Source: Spongiibacteraceae bacterium (lineage in GTDB: Bacteria; Pseudomonadota; Gammaproteobacteria; Pseudomonadales; PIVM01). Taken from it: 18,106 nucleotides of DNA. A model generated the notes under the pieces. The model had not been told where the DNA came from, did no database searches, and saw only the letters and a list, made by a program, of their open reading frames with translations. Positions within the stretch are counted from its first letter, which is position 1. Each line of letters begins with the position of its first letter. This document shows, piece by piece, positions 8,833 to 15,775 of this stretch. The stretch lies in assembly GCA_030618505.1 (NCBI GenBank), contig JAUXDF010000015.1, forward strand, positions 1 through 18,106, given 5' to 3'. A program made the translations under genes and the position numbers.

Positions 8833-10446
8833 ATGACAAGTACACTCAGTTTACCCGCTGTTAGCAGCACTGATTGGGGCTGGAAAGTATCAGCAGCAAG
8901 TGCAGTTTTTGATGAAGCAGGCATTAAGCAGAAGTTGTTAAATCTCTCAGCCCCTTGTTATCTGGTCAACGATAACGGCCGTATTGGCGTTAGCAATGAG
9001 ATTTCCTCTGGTGGTAATGGGCTTGATGTGCTTGCCTTCACCCAGGCTTTGGTTCCTGAGCAATTAGGTGATCCAGCCTATAAAGCCCAGCATGGAGTAA
9101 AGTATGCGTATTACGCTGGTGCGATGGCTAATGGTATATCATCTGAAGAGCTGGTGATTGCTTTGGGTAAACAGGGCATTTTGTGCTCTTTTGGTGCTGC
9201 AGGTCTGGTGCCAGATCGTGTTGAGCAGGCGATTCGACGTATACAGGGCGAGTTGCCCAACGGTCCCTATGCCTTTAATCTGATTCATGCGCCCGCCGAG
9301 CCCGCGCTGGAGCGTGGAGCGGTGGAACGATTTTTGAAGCTGGGAGTTCATACCGTTGAGGCTTCTGCATTTCTTGGTTTAACCTCTCATATTGTTCGAT
9401 ACCGTGCTGCGGGTTTGTCTCGTGGTGCTGATGGCAGTGTGGTGATCGGCAATAAAGTTATCGCAAAAATTTCTCGAACTGAAGTGGCCGAGAAATTTAT
9501 GCAGCCGGCGCCAGCAAAAATGCTGCAGAAGCTGGTTGATGAAGGCTTGATTAGTGCCGAGCAGATGGAGTTGGCCCAGATAGTGCCAATGGCTGATGAT
9601 ATTACCGCTGAAGCTGATTCCGGTGGCCATACCGATAATCGCCCCTTTGTTACTTTACTGCCTTCCATTCTGTCCTTGCGTGATGAAATTCAGGCAAAGT
9701 ATCAATATGAAACGCCACTGCGTGTTGGGGTTGGTGGTGGTGTCGGTACGCCCGATGCGGCCTTGGCGGCCTTTGCTATGGGCGCTGCTTATATCGTTAC
9801 CGGCTCTGTCAATCAGGCCTGCCATGAGGCGGGTGCCTCAGAGCATACTCGTAAAATATTAGCGCAGGCGGATATGGCTGATGTTGCTATGGCGCCTGCT
9901 GCTGATATGTTTGAAATGGGTGTTAAGCTGCAAGTGTTAAAGCGCGGCACACTTTTTCCGATGCGCGCCCAAAAACTCTACGATCTTTATTGTCAGTATG
10001 ATTCCATAGAAGCTATACCTGCCGATGAAAGAGAGAAACTTGAAAAACAAATCTTCCGCAAGTCGCTGGATGAAATTTGGGATGGCACCGTCGAATTTTT
10101 TCAAGAGCGTGACCCTGAGCAAATTGAGCGTGCGAAGAAAAATCCCAAGCGAAAGATGTCGTTGATTTTCCGCTGGTATCTTGGGCTTTCCTCTCGCTGG
10201 TCAAATATCGGTGAAGTCGGCCGAGAGATGGATTATCAGATATGGGCGGGACCTGCACTGGGTGCTTTTAATATCTGGACCAAGGGTACTTATCTGGAAA
10301 GTTATCAAAATCGTAGTGCGCCAGATGTGGCAACACATCTGTTGACGGGTGCTGCTTATCTGTCGCGGATAAACAGTTTGCGCCAGCAAGGGGTCAATGT
10401 ATCCGTTGATATCGCGCATTATGTACCGGATGCTCCGATTATCTAA
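8833..10446 (+). CDS. pfaD: PfaD: PUFA synthase enoyl reductase (FMN, nitronate monooxygenase-like)
   Basis: 537 aa, the usual PfaD length. It is a TIM-barrel flavoprotein of the nitronate monooxygenase/2-nitropropane dioxygenase superfamily, acting as the trans enoyl reductase of the PUFA synthase; it reduces trans-2-enoyl chains on the ACPs using NADPH. Visible signatures are the glycine-rich phosphate-binding loop GVGGGVGTP (residues ~299-307), followed by MGAAYIVTGSVNQ (~316-328), both typical of the FMN-binding barrel. A conserved PfaD block, ADMFEMGVKLQVLKRGTLFP, comes next. The N-terminal ~60 residues form a family-specific extension before the barrel. It is the last gene of the pfaABCD order, 82 bp after pfaC, and is followed by a large hairpin (10455-10500). 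There are no signs of decay. Confidence 0.95.
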   Translation: MTSTLSLPAVSSTDWGWKVSAASAVFDEAGIKQKLLNLSAPCYLVNDNGRIGVSNEISSGGNGLDVLAFTQALVPEQLGDPAYKAQHGVKYAYYAGAMANGISSEELVIALGKQGILCSFGAAGLVPDRVEQAIRRIQGELPNGPYAFNLIHAPAEPALERGAVERFLKLGVHTVEASAFLGLTSHIVRYRAAGLSRGADGSVVIGNKVIAKISRTEVAEKFMQPAPAKMLQKLVDEGLISAEQMELAQIVPMADDITAEADSGGHTDNRPFVTLLPSILSLRDEIQAKYQYETPLRVGVGGGVGTPDAALAAFAMGAAYIVTGSVNQACHEAGASEHTRKILAQADMADVAMAPAADMFEMGVKLQVLKRGTLFPMRAQKLYDLYCQYDSIEAIPADEREKLEKQIFRKSLDEIWDGTVEFFQERDPEQIERAKKNPKRKMSLIFRWYLGLSSRWSNIGEVGREMDYQIWAGPALGAFNIWTKGTYLESYQNRSAPDVATHLLTGAAYLSRINSLRQQGVNVSVDIAHYVPDAPII

Positions 10447-10454
10447 GGTAAGTG

Positions 10455-10500
10455 CAAATAGCGCGGTGTGAATTTGATGGGATTCACTGTTCGCTATTTG
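10455..10500 (+). terminator. Long two-part inverted repeat after pfaD (possible terminator)
   Basis: CAAATAGCG (10455-10463) pairs with CGCTATTTG (10492-10500). Inside, GTGAAT (10468-10473) pairs with ATTCAC (10482-10487). Together they make a 9-bp plus 6-bp stem with a 4/4 internal loop and an 8-nt apical loop. It starts 8 bp after the pfaD stop. The downstream bases (TTAGCGTATTGG) are not a U-tract, so it would be an atypical or processing/stabilising structure rather than a textbook intrinsic terminator. Confidence 0.5.
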
Positions 10501-10561
10501 TTAGCGTATTGGTAGGTTGTGAGAAGAGATACACGGGGCGAAAAAAAGTAATGGATATGGC

Positions 10562-11692
10562 ATGGTAATAACAAAAACGGTTAAAGAAAGTATCAATGCG
10601 TTGACTGGTATTCGTATAGTTGCAGCATGTTACGTGCTTTTTTATCACGTAGGAATTTTTTTGATCGAGCCATTTTTTCCAGCTGTATATTACTATTATA
10701 AATTTGTTTTTTCGGCAGGTTGGATGGGGGTTGACCTGTTTTTTATTCTTAGTGGCTTTATTATTTCTTATAACTATCATGAGATTTTTCAGCAACCAAG
10801 GCTCCATCAATACGGAGATTTTTTGATTAAGAGATTAGCTCGTATATACCCGGTGCATCTCTTCTGTCTGATTATTGTGTTTGTTTTTATAGTCTATCGA
10901 TTTAGTGATGGCTCATGGATTGATAATGATATAGTAGGCAGTAGGATTCATGAGCTAAATGATGTTAGCCTGATTGCTCTATTTAAAAACATATTCTTGA
11001 TTCATGCTTGGATACCTCCACTCCAGATGACATGGAATTTTGTTTCCTGGTCGGTCAGTTGCGAATGGCTGGCCTATATATTTTTCCCATTGATTGTTGT
11101 TCTATTGTCCCCCTTTAAGCAGCGTAGATCATTGTGGGTCGTTCTAGCCACAATCTATTTTATTACTTTAGTTATTGTTTTTGCATTGGTGTCAGAGGGT
11201 TTGCTGCTGACGTATAGTGCTTTGATAAGAATATTTAGCGAATTTTCTATGGGTGTTGTTCTGTATAAAATATATGCGCTCGCCCCATTGGGTAGTGGTG
11301 AGAAAGCCCGTTGGCGGCGCAATATGATTGTAGGTTTGTGTGTTATGGGAATGCTCCTTAGCTGGTATCCCTTATCCTATACATGGGTTATTTTGATTTT
11401 TTTGTGGATAATATATGCCATTGCGCGTGGACATGTAGAAATAAAAATATTGTCATCAGCGGCCTTTGTTCTTGGGGGGAAAATATCTTATTCCCTGTAT
11501 ATGGTGCATGGGATGATGTTTGTGCTCTATATACTGTTGTTTGATCCAGCTCACTATGTTGATGATAGCTCCCTTTTTAAAGTTCTATACATCGCAAGTT
11601 ATCTTTTAATAACTGCACTAGTGACGCTCTTTAGCTATTATTATGTGGAGGAGCCGAGTCGAAAATTAATTGTTAGGCGATGGGTGCAGTGA
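10562..11692 (+). CDS. Membrane O-acyltransferase, acyltransferase-3 (OafA/YrhL-like) family
   Basis: 376 aa with about ten hydrophobic segments. The N-terminus has the family pattern LTGIRIVAACYVLFYHVG, with the conserved Arg18 and His29 that belong to the transacylation site. GVDLFFILSGFIIS follows, then an Arg-rich KRLARIYPVH loop and WSVSCEWLAYIFFPL with its conserved Glu. The family moves acyl groups (acetyl, succinyl and similar) from the cytoplasm onto sugars or lipids at the outer face of the inner membrane. The acceptor cannot be read from sequence. It lies 115 bp after pfaD on the same strand. A small out-of-frame ATG (10551) overlaps the start region. The gene is visibly AT-richer, with many ATA Ile codons, than the pfa genes, so it may have a different origin. 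It need not be functionally tied to the PUFA synthase. Confidence 0.88.
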   Translation: MVITKTVKESINALTGIRIVAACYVLFYHVGIFLIEPFFPAVYYYYKFVFSAGWMGVDLFFILSGFIISYNYHEIFQQPRLHQYGDFLIKRLARIYPVHLFCLIIVFVFIVYRFSDGSWIDNDIVGSRIHELNDVSLIALFKNIFLIHAWIPPLQMTWNFVSWSVSCEWLAYIFFPLIVVLLSPFKQRRSLWVVLATIYFITLVIVFALVSEGLLLTYSALIRIFSEFSMGVVLYKIYALAPLGSGEKARWRRNMIVGLCVMGMLLSWYPLSYTWVILIFLWIIYAIARGHVEIKILSSAAFVLGGKISYSLYMVHGMMFVLYILLFDPAHYVDDSSLFKVLYIASYLLITALVTLFSYYYVEEPSRKLIVRRWVQ

Positions 11693-11801
11693 ACGAGGCT
11701 CTTGTAGACGCAAAAATAGTTTTAATGAGTCCTTTGTGAGATTGGGTAGAAAATAAAGAAGGTTTAAAAAATGCTTTTTTATAGGAGTGGCTTGTAGAAA
11801 A

Positions 11802-12194
11802 ATGACTGCATTCTATTACTCGTTATTTGCTGCCTTGGCAACTGCGGTGAATATACTGTTTCAGGAACTAACAATGACAGTTTATAGCGCCCAATTTTCG
11901 CTGGAGCTTGCGCTGGCAGTTGGTACTCTGGTGGGTTTGGTTGTTAAGTACTATCTGGATAAAAAATATATCTTCAAGGCAAAAACAACCAGTCATGCTG
12001 AAACCGCCAAACAGTTTTATCTGTATGCCGGTTTTGGCCTGATTACTACTGCAATATTTTGGGGGCTGGAAATTGGTTTTGACTGGTACACCGATGGCAA
12101 TAAGGTTGCTATCTATACGGCGGGAGCTTTTGGCTTGGCTATTGGTTATTGGGTCAAGTACCATCTGGATAAAAAGTATGTTTTCAATAGCTGA
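11802..12194 (+). CDS. GtrA-family four-helix membrane protein
   Basis: 130 aa from ATG 11802. An in-frame GTG at 11787 would add five residues, but it overlaps the only Shine-Dalgarno (AGGAG, 11783-11787), so ATG is preferred even though the spacing is long (14 nt). There are four transmembrane helices in two similar halves, each ending in the GtrA signature: VKYYLDKKYIF after helix 2 and VKYHLDKKYVF at the C-terminus. GtrA proteins are thought to help flip or handle undecaprenyl-phosphate-linked sugars, usually beside a GtrB-type glycosyltransferase. None is present here. The next gene begins 66 bp on and is also a flippase-like membrane protein, which suggests a shared role in lipid-linked glycan or glycolipid handling (inference). 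Confidence 0.85.
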   Translation: MTAFYYSLFAALATAVNILFQELTMTVYSAQFSLELALAVGTLVGLVVKYYLDKKYIFKAKTTSHAETAKQFYLYAGFGLITTAIFWGLEIGFDWYTDGNKVAIYTAGAFGLAIGYWVKYHLDKKYVFNS

Positions 12195-12213
12195 CGTAGT
12201 TTGAAAATAATCG

Positions 12214-12226
12214 GATAATCATTAGC
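12214..12226 (+). promoter_or_regulatory. Fur-box-like sequence upstream of the flippase-methyltransferase gene
   Basis: GATAATCATTAGC matches the core of the classical Fur consensus (GATAATNATTATC) at most positions. It lies in the 66-bp spacer after gtrA, 35 bp before the next start. The 11-mer GATAATCATTA is also found upstream of the - strand acyltransferase. The spacer is AT-rich, so a chance match is possible. Confidence 0.25.
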
Positions 12227-12260
12227 TTTTCAACTTGAACTAACTAAAAGTGCGATAAAA

Positions 12261-13868
12261 ATGAATACTAGAAACCTAATAATAATATTTTTATTGATCG
12301 GTATTGTCGGTGCTGGCATTACTGGGGCTTGGTTTATTGATAGTAATCCTATGGTTATTTTTGAGGGAAAGGCGGATGTTGTGATTCTGTCTTTAATCAT
12401 TATGGCAGGGTTGACAACGGTTAATTTGTTTTTGCGATGGGTGCGGTGGCATTACATTGTTCGCACCATGGGGATACGTTTGGTTACCAAGGAGAGCCTG
12501 GTTTTGTACTTCGCTACCTTGCCGGCTATTTTCACTCCCTTGTCTGTTGGTGAGCTGGTAAGGGGGCTGGCGCTGACAAAGCGTTTCCAAGGGTCCTTCT
12601 CCTGCCTCGGTTGGACATGGGTTCTTGAGCGCATGACAGATGCCGCCGTTCTTTTACTGTTCTGGTCGCTGGCTACGGCTACCTGGGCTGTTTCAGCGCT
12701 ATTGCTGGTGTGCTATCCCTTGCTTGTGTTGATTTTCGCAAAGTCGATAGGTCTTAGCGAAAGAGGGCAGTCCCACTATAGCCATTTTACTTTTATATCA
12801 AGGGTTATTACCGCGTCATTGCTGAGTTGGTTGTTGCCCATATTGGGGCTATATACTGTGTTGGTGTTATTTGGTGCTGGTACGGGTGTGAGCGTGGCAG
12901 CGCAGTCATTTTCGCAAGGCGTGCTTTTAGGTGGCATTAGTGGTATTCCACTGGGTACCGGAGTGAGCGGCTCAAATTCAATCTTTGTATTGCTGGACCA
13001 CGGTATTGTCGAGCCGGTGGCGGTGGCGGTGGTTTTGATACTGCGGATAGCTACCGCCTGGTACGCGGTAGCCTTGGGTTCAGTGGTATTTGTCTGTTGG
13101 CGTAAGTACTTTTATAGATTGGTTCGACGAACGGAAGATCAGCAACATTTTGATGACCTGGCAGAGGGTTATACTGCGCAAATCCCTGAGCACATGCGCG
13201 AGCAGTTTCTGAGTAAAAAAATCAATACAATGGACAATTATTTGCGAGGCAGTTCGCGCTTTAGTGGCAATATAAAAGGCCTGGATCTGGGTTGTGGTCA
13301 GGGTTGGTACGCATCAGCCATGACAGGTTTGGGCTATGAAATGAAAGGCGCTGATTTGTCTGAGCAGCAAGTTCGCTTGGCGAAGGAATATGCCGCAGGG
13401 AAAGGCCAGGTTATTGATTTTTCCCAGGCAAGCGCAGCAGATATTCCTTTCGATGATAATCAATTCGATTTTATATATTCCATTAATGCCTTGCATCATA
13501 TAACCGATGATGCTCTGCGTGAGAAGGTGTTTTCAGAAATCACTCGGGTGCTTAAGCCCGGCGGTGTGTTTTTCTTACATGAAATGAATACAGAAAACCC
13601 TTTGTTTAATTTTTATATGTCCTATGTTTTCCCCTTGATTAACGATATTGACGAAGGTACCGAGGTGTGGATTAAACCAACACGCCTACCTCAAGTCGAT
13701 GGTGCTGCCTGGCAAAAAGATGTGGTATTCTTTACCTTTATGCCGGATTTTATGCCCTCTGCTTTGCTGAAGCTTTTCGCGCCAGTTGAAAGGAAATTGG
13801 AGCAAAGTAGATTTAATAAATATAGCGCACATTATGTCGCGATATTAGAGAAAATGAGTAATCCCTGA
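12261..13868 (+). CDS. Fusion: flippase-like/LPG-synthase TM domain plus SAM methyltransferase
   Basis: 535 aa. Residues 1-~290 are a polytopic domain of the LPG-synthase-TM/UPF0104 (AglD-like) family. The family patterns PLSVGELVRG and WVLERMTDAAVLLL are visible, as is the re-entrant GGISGIPLGTGVSGSN segment before the last helices. Residues ~305-535 are a class I methyltransferase. It begins FDDLAEGYTAQIPEHMR, has the SAM-binding loop LDLGCGQGW (341-349), the acidic end of strand 2 (GADLS), and SINALHHI (~407-414) followed by RVLKPGGVFFLHEMN, as in Methyltransf_11 proteins. The TM domain probably moves or binds a lipid or lipid-linked substrate, and the methyltransferase faces the cytoplasm; the substrate is unknown. 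ATG 12261 has no good Shine-Dalgarno. No frameshift separates the halves; the frame is open throughout. Confidence 0.88.
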   Translation: MNTRNLIIIFLLIGIVGAGITGAWFIDSNPMVIFEGKADVVILSLIIMAGLTTVNLFLRWVRWHYIVRTMGIRLVTKESLVLYFATLPAIFTPLSVGELVRGLALTKRFQGSFSCLGWTWVLERMTDAAVLLLFWSLATATWAVSALLLVCYPLLVLIFAKSIGLSERGQSHYSHFTFISRVITASLLSWLLPILGLYTVLVLFGAGTGVSVAAQSFSQGVLLGGISGIPLGTGVSGSNSIFVLLDHGIVEPVAVAVVLILRIATAWYAVALGSVVFVCWRKYFYRLVRRTEDQQHFDDLAEGYTAQIPEHMREQFLSKKINTMDNYLRGSSRFSGNIKGLDLGCGQGWYASAMTGLGYEMKGADLSEQQVRLAKEYAAGKGQVIDFSQASAADIPFDDNQFDFIYSINALHHITDDALREKVFSEITRVLKPGGVFFLHEMNTENPLFNFYMSYVFPLINDIDEGTEVWIKPTRLPQVDGAAWQKDVVFFTFMPDFMPSALLKLFAPVERKLEQSRFNKYSAHYVAILEKMSNP

Positions 13869-14189
13869 TTTGGAATGGTCTGCTCGTATTACCTTGACCA
13901 TGCGCTGGTTCCTCTAATATAGATACTTGCTGCTTAGCATATTGCTAGGTGGCTCAATGAGTTTGAAGGCAAGCTCAACAGTCACTTCCCACATGGGATC
14001 TTGTATCGAAGCATTCCTGTCGTGTGCATATTCCAAGTTTTTTTGAGATTTTCGGGGCTGCTTTCACGTTTATAATAATCGCGGAATCGGGCTAAAAATT
14101 ATTGTGCATCCGAAAATTTATTCCGAGTGTTTTTATGTGGCTATCAGGCTGGTGATTTAGTAGCTATTATTTGATTGTTGAGTATGAGA
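13869..14189. other. Convergent intergenic region, no gene identified
   Basis: 321 bp between two genes that point towards each other. There is no strong hairpin with a U-tract. An inverted pair CGGAAT/ATTCCG near 14090-14135 is weak. On the - strand two short overlapping frames read as plausible peptides, one containing FRDYYKRESSPENLKKTW and one containing WEVTVELAFKLIEPP, but neither has a good start or a recognised family. They may be remnants of a dead gene. Confidence 0.4.
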
Positions 14190-15557
14190 TTAAGCCGCTG
14201 AGGGTGGCTTGGCATCTCGCATTGGTGGAGGAGTTCGGCGGAGATCACGCATTTTCATAAATGGCCTTTCAATAAAAATGAAGGTGATAGCGGCAAATAA
14301 CAAGGTAACAAGTAGGCCTATAAACCCTGCCTGCAAGTAGATACCCAAGCTGGGCACTGTTGACCCTTTGGCTGCTGGCAGAAAACCAAAAAAGTATACA
14401 AAGGGAGGGTGTAATAGGTAGATTGCATAGGATAGTTGGGCTATGGGATACCAGAAGTTTGCTGATAGAATTTTGTCTGCTATACAGGATAAGCCTGCAG
14501 GGTACAGTACGCAGCACATTATAATGGCAACACATAGTGAGAAAAGATTTTCATTAATGGTGTTGTAAAAAAATAGAAATTCATTGCTTAGCTTCATATC
14601 GATATCGTAGATAGGGACTGAAACTAACCAGGTTATTGCGGCAAGGGCTGCGATCAAGAGAATATTATTTAATACAATATTTTTCTGCAGTACCGCCTTG
14701 AGCTTGTCGCCGTGATACAAGTTCATATACGCAACCAGTACGCCAATAATCAGCTCGCCAAAACGTGACCACAATGGAATATAGAGAAGCATTACAAATG
14801 AGGTTGCTTCTTCATGAGTTCCCAGCTCCTTGGAAAAATAAATTCGAGATAGATCCAGCAATAACTCTGGATTATTTGCTAATAACAGTGCACGAACGAG
14901 ATAGCTGAACAAATAGATCCCAATTAGTATCTTGAGCTTGTTATTAAAACGAAAGACCAATAACAATAATAAAGGGAAAATAAGATAAAACTGCTCTTCC
15001 ACCGCTAAGCTCCATGCCCAAGGCATTTTAAGGTGAGCGTCGATCACATAGTTATTAATATATAAAACGTTGAACCACAAATCGTTGGCACTTTGATTGG
15101 CCCCAAATACCCAAAAAGAAGCAATCAGAGCAAGCACGAAAAAATAAAGGGGGGATAACCTCAAGTAACGACGCAAATAAAATTGTTTTAAATTGATGGA
15201 TTGACTACGGTCAATTTCTTTCATTAACATTGTGCCAATGAGAAAGCCGCTGAGCACAAAAAATGCGTTAACCCCATAGTGCCCTTCAAATAACCATTTA
15301 TCAGCAATAGGGAAATTTCGTAAATAGCCTTTCATGGTTTCCAGTTCATAAAATTCAAGTGCTGGCATTGCTGCGTGAAAGAAAACAACGGCTAGAACGG
15401 ATAGGGCACGAATACCATCTAGTGCAGCATAACGTCCAGATTTTCGAATGAAGATATCCCGAAAGTTGGCCCGCACATTAAAACAGTGAGCAATTAAACC
15501 TTTGGTGTTTTGATTTGATAGTTCCTGTCGATTTAGCTGGTCTGTGGTCATTGACAC
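14190..15557 (-). CDS. Second acyltransferase-3 (OafA-like) membrane acyltransferase
   Basis: 455 aa. A hydrophilic N-terminal stretch of about 40 residues precedes the first helix, YAALDGIRALSVLAVVFFHA, which carries the catalytic-site Arg50 and His61. Next come GVNAFFVLSGFLIGTMLMKE, the basic loop QFYLRRYLRLSPLYF and WAWSLAVEEQFYLIFPLL with the conserved Glu pair. About ten membrane spans are expected. The C-terminus ends in a Pro-rich cytoplasmic tail. The start is GTG 15557, supported by AAGG 7 nt upstream (15565-15568). ATG 15551, two codons on, is nearly as good. It has its own promoter (15644-15672). It is not a close copy of the + strand acyltransferase (10562-11692): both have the motifs but differ elsewhere. 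The acceptor molecule is unknown. Confidence 0.9.
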   Translation of the reverse strand: MSMTTDQLNRQELSNQNTKGLIAHCFNVRANFRDIFIRKSGRYAALDGIRALSVLAVVFFHAAMPALEFYELETMKGYLRNFPIADKWLFEGHYGVNAFFVLSGFLIGTMLMKEIDRSQSINLKQFYLRRYLRLSPLYFFVLALIASFWVFGANQSANDLWFNVLYINNYVIDAHLKMPWAWSLAVEEQFYLIFPLLLLLVFRFNNKLKILIGIYLFSYLVRALLLANNPELLLDLSRIYFSKELGTHEEATSFVMLLYIPLWSRFGELIIGVLVAYMNLYHGDKLKAVLQKNIVLNNILLIAALAAITWLVSVPIYDIDMKLSNEFLFFYNTINENLFSLCVAIIMCCVLYPAGLSCIADKILSANFWYPIAQLSYAIYLLHPPFVYFFGFLPAAKGSTVPSLGIYLQAGFIGLLVTLLFAAITFIFIERPFMKMRDLRRTPPPMRDAKPPSAA

Positions 15558-15643
15558 GTCTTCGCCTTAAGCTGGAAGAAAGGTTCATTATTATTTGTGA
15601 GCGTGACTAAACCATGCGAATATTTATGGTTAAATACTCACCA

Positions 15644-15672
15644 AGTATAATGATTATCAACTGTATTGGCAA
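15644..15672 (-). promoter_or_regulatory. Sigma70-type promoter of the - strand acyltransferase
   Basis: Read on the - strand, TTGCCA (15667-15672) and TATACT (15644-15649) are separated by exactly 17 bp. Transcription would start near 15637, giving an ~80-nt leader before GTG 15557. The spacer and -10 are overlapped by a Fur-like sequence (15645-15659). Confidence 0.55.
15645..15659 (-). promoter_or_regulatory. Fur-box-like 7-1-7 sequence over the promoter
   Basis: On the - strand TGATAATCATTATAC matches the Fur inverted repeat TGATAAT-N-ATTATCA at all seven positions of the first half and five of seven in the second. It covers the promoter spacer and -10, where a repressor would block RNA polymerase. 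Iron regulation is inference from sequence alone. Confidence 0.35.
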
Positions 15673-15704
15673 TTTGACTCTATCATTTTTACAGGCTTTC
15701 AATC

Positions 15705-15725
15705 CGGCACGAGGGACGAGTGCCG
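15705..15725. repeat. REP-like hairpin, CGGCAC stem
   Basis: CGGCAC (15705-15710) and GTGCCG (15720-15725) form a perfect 6-bp stem around a 9-nt loop (GAGGGACGA). On the - strand it is preceded by GTAAG, resembling the conserved tetranucleotide (GTAG-like) of REP elements. It lies between two - strand genes, downstream of the GT-C-like gene, so it could serve in termination or mRNA stability, though no U-tract follows directly. Only one copy is present in the window. Confidence 0.4.
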
Positions 15726-15775
15726 CTTACTAAAGTCAGCTGGCAATCAAGCGCACACTTTTGAGGCGCCCAGTT

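Noticed and set aside
13869..14189. Short - strand peptides containing FRDYYKRESSPENLKKTW and WEVTVELAFKLIEPP
   Set aside because: They look mildly protein-like, but each is under about 50 codons, they are in different frames with no start signal, and no family is recognised. They are kept only as a possible dead-gene trace.
15701..15714. Resemblance of AATCCGGCACGAGG to a cDNA cloning adaptor
   Set aside because: It differs from the adaptor and lies inside a symmetric hairpin in normal genomic context, so contamination is unlikely.
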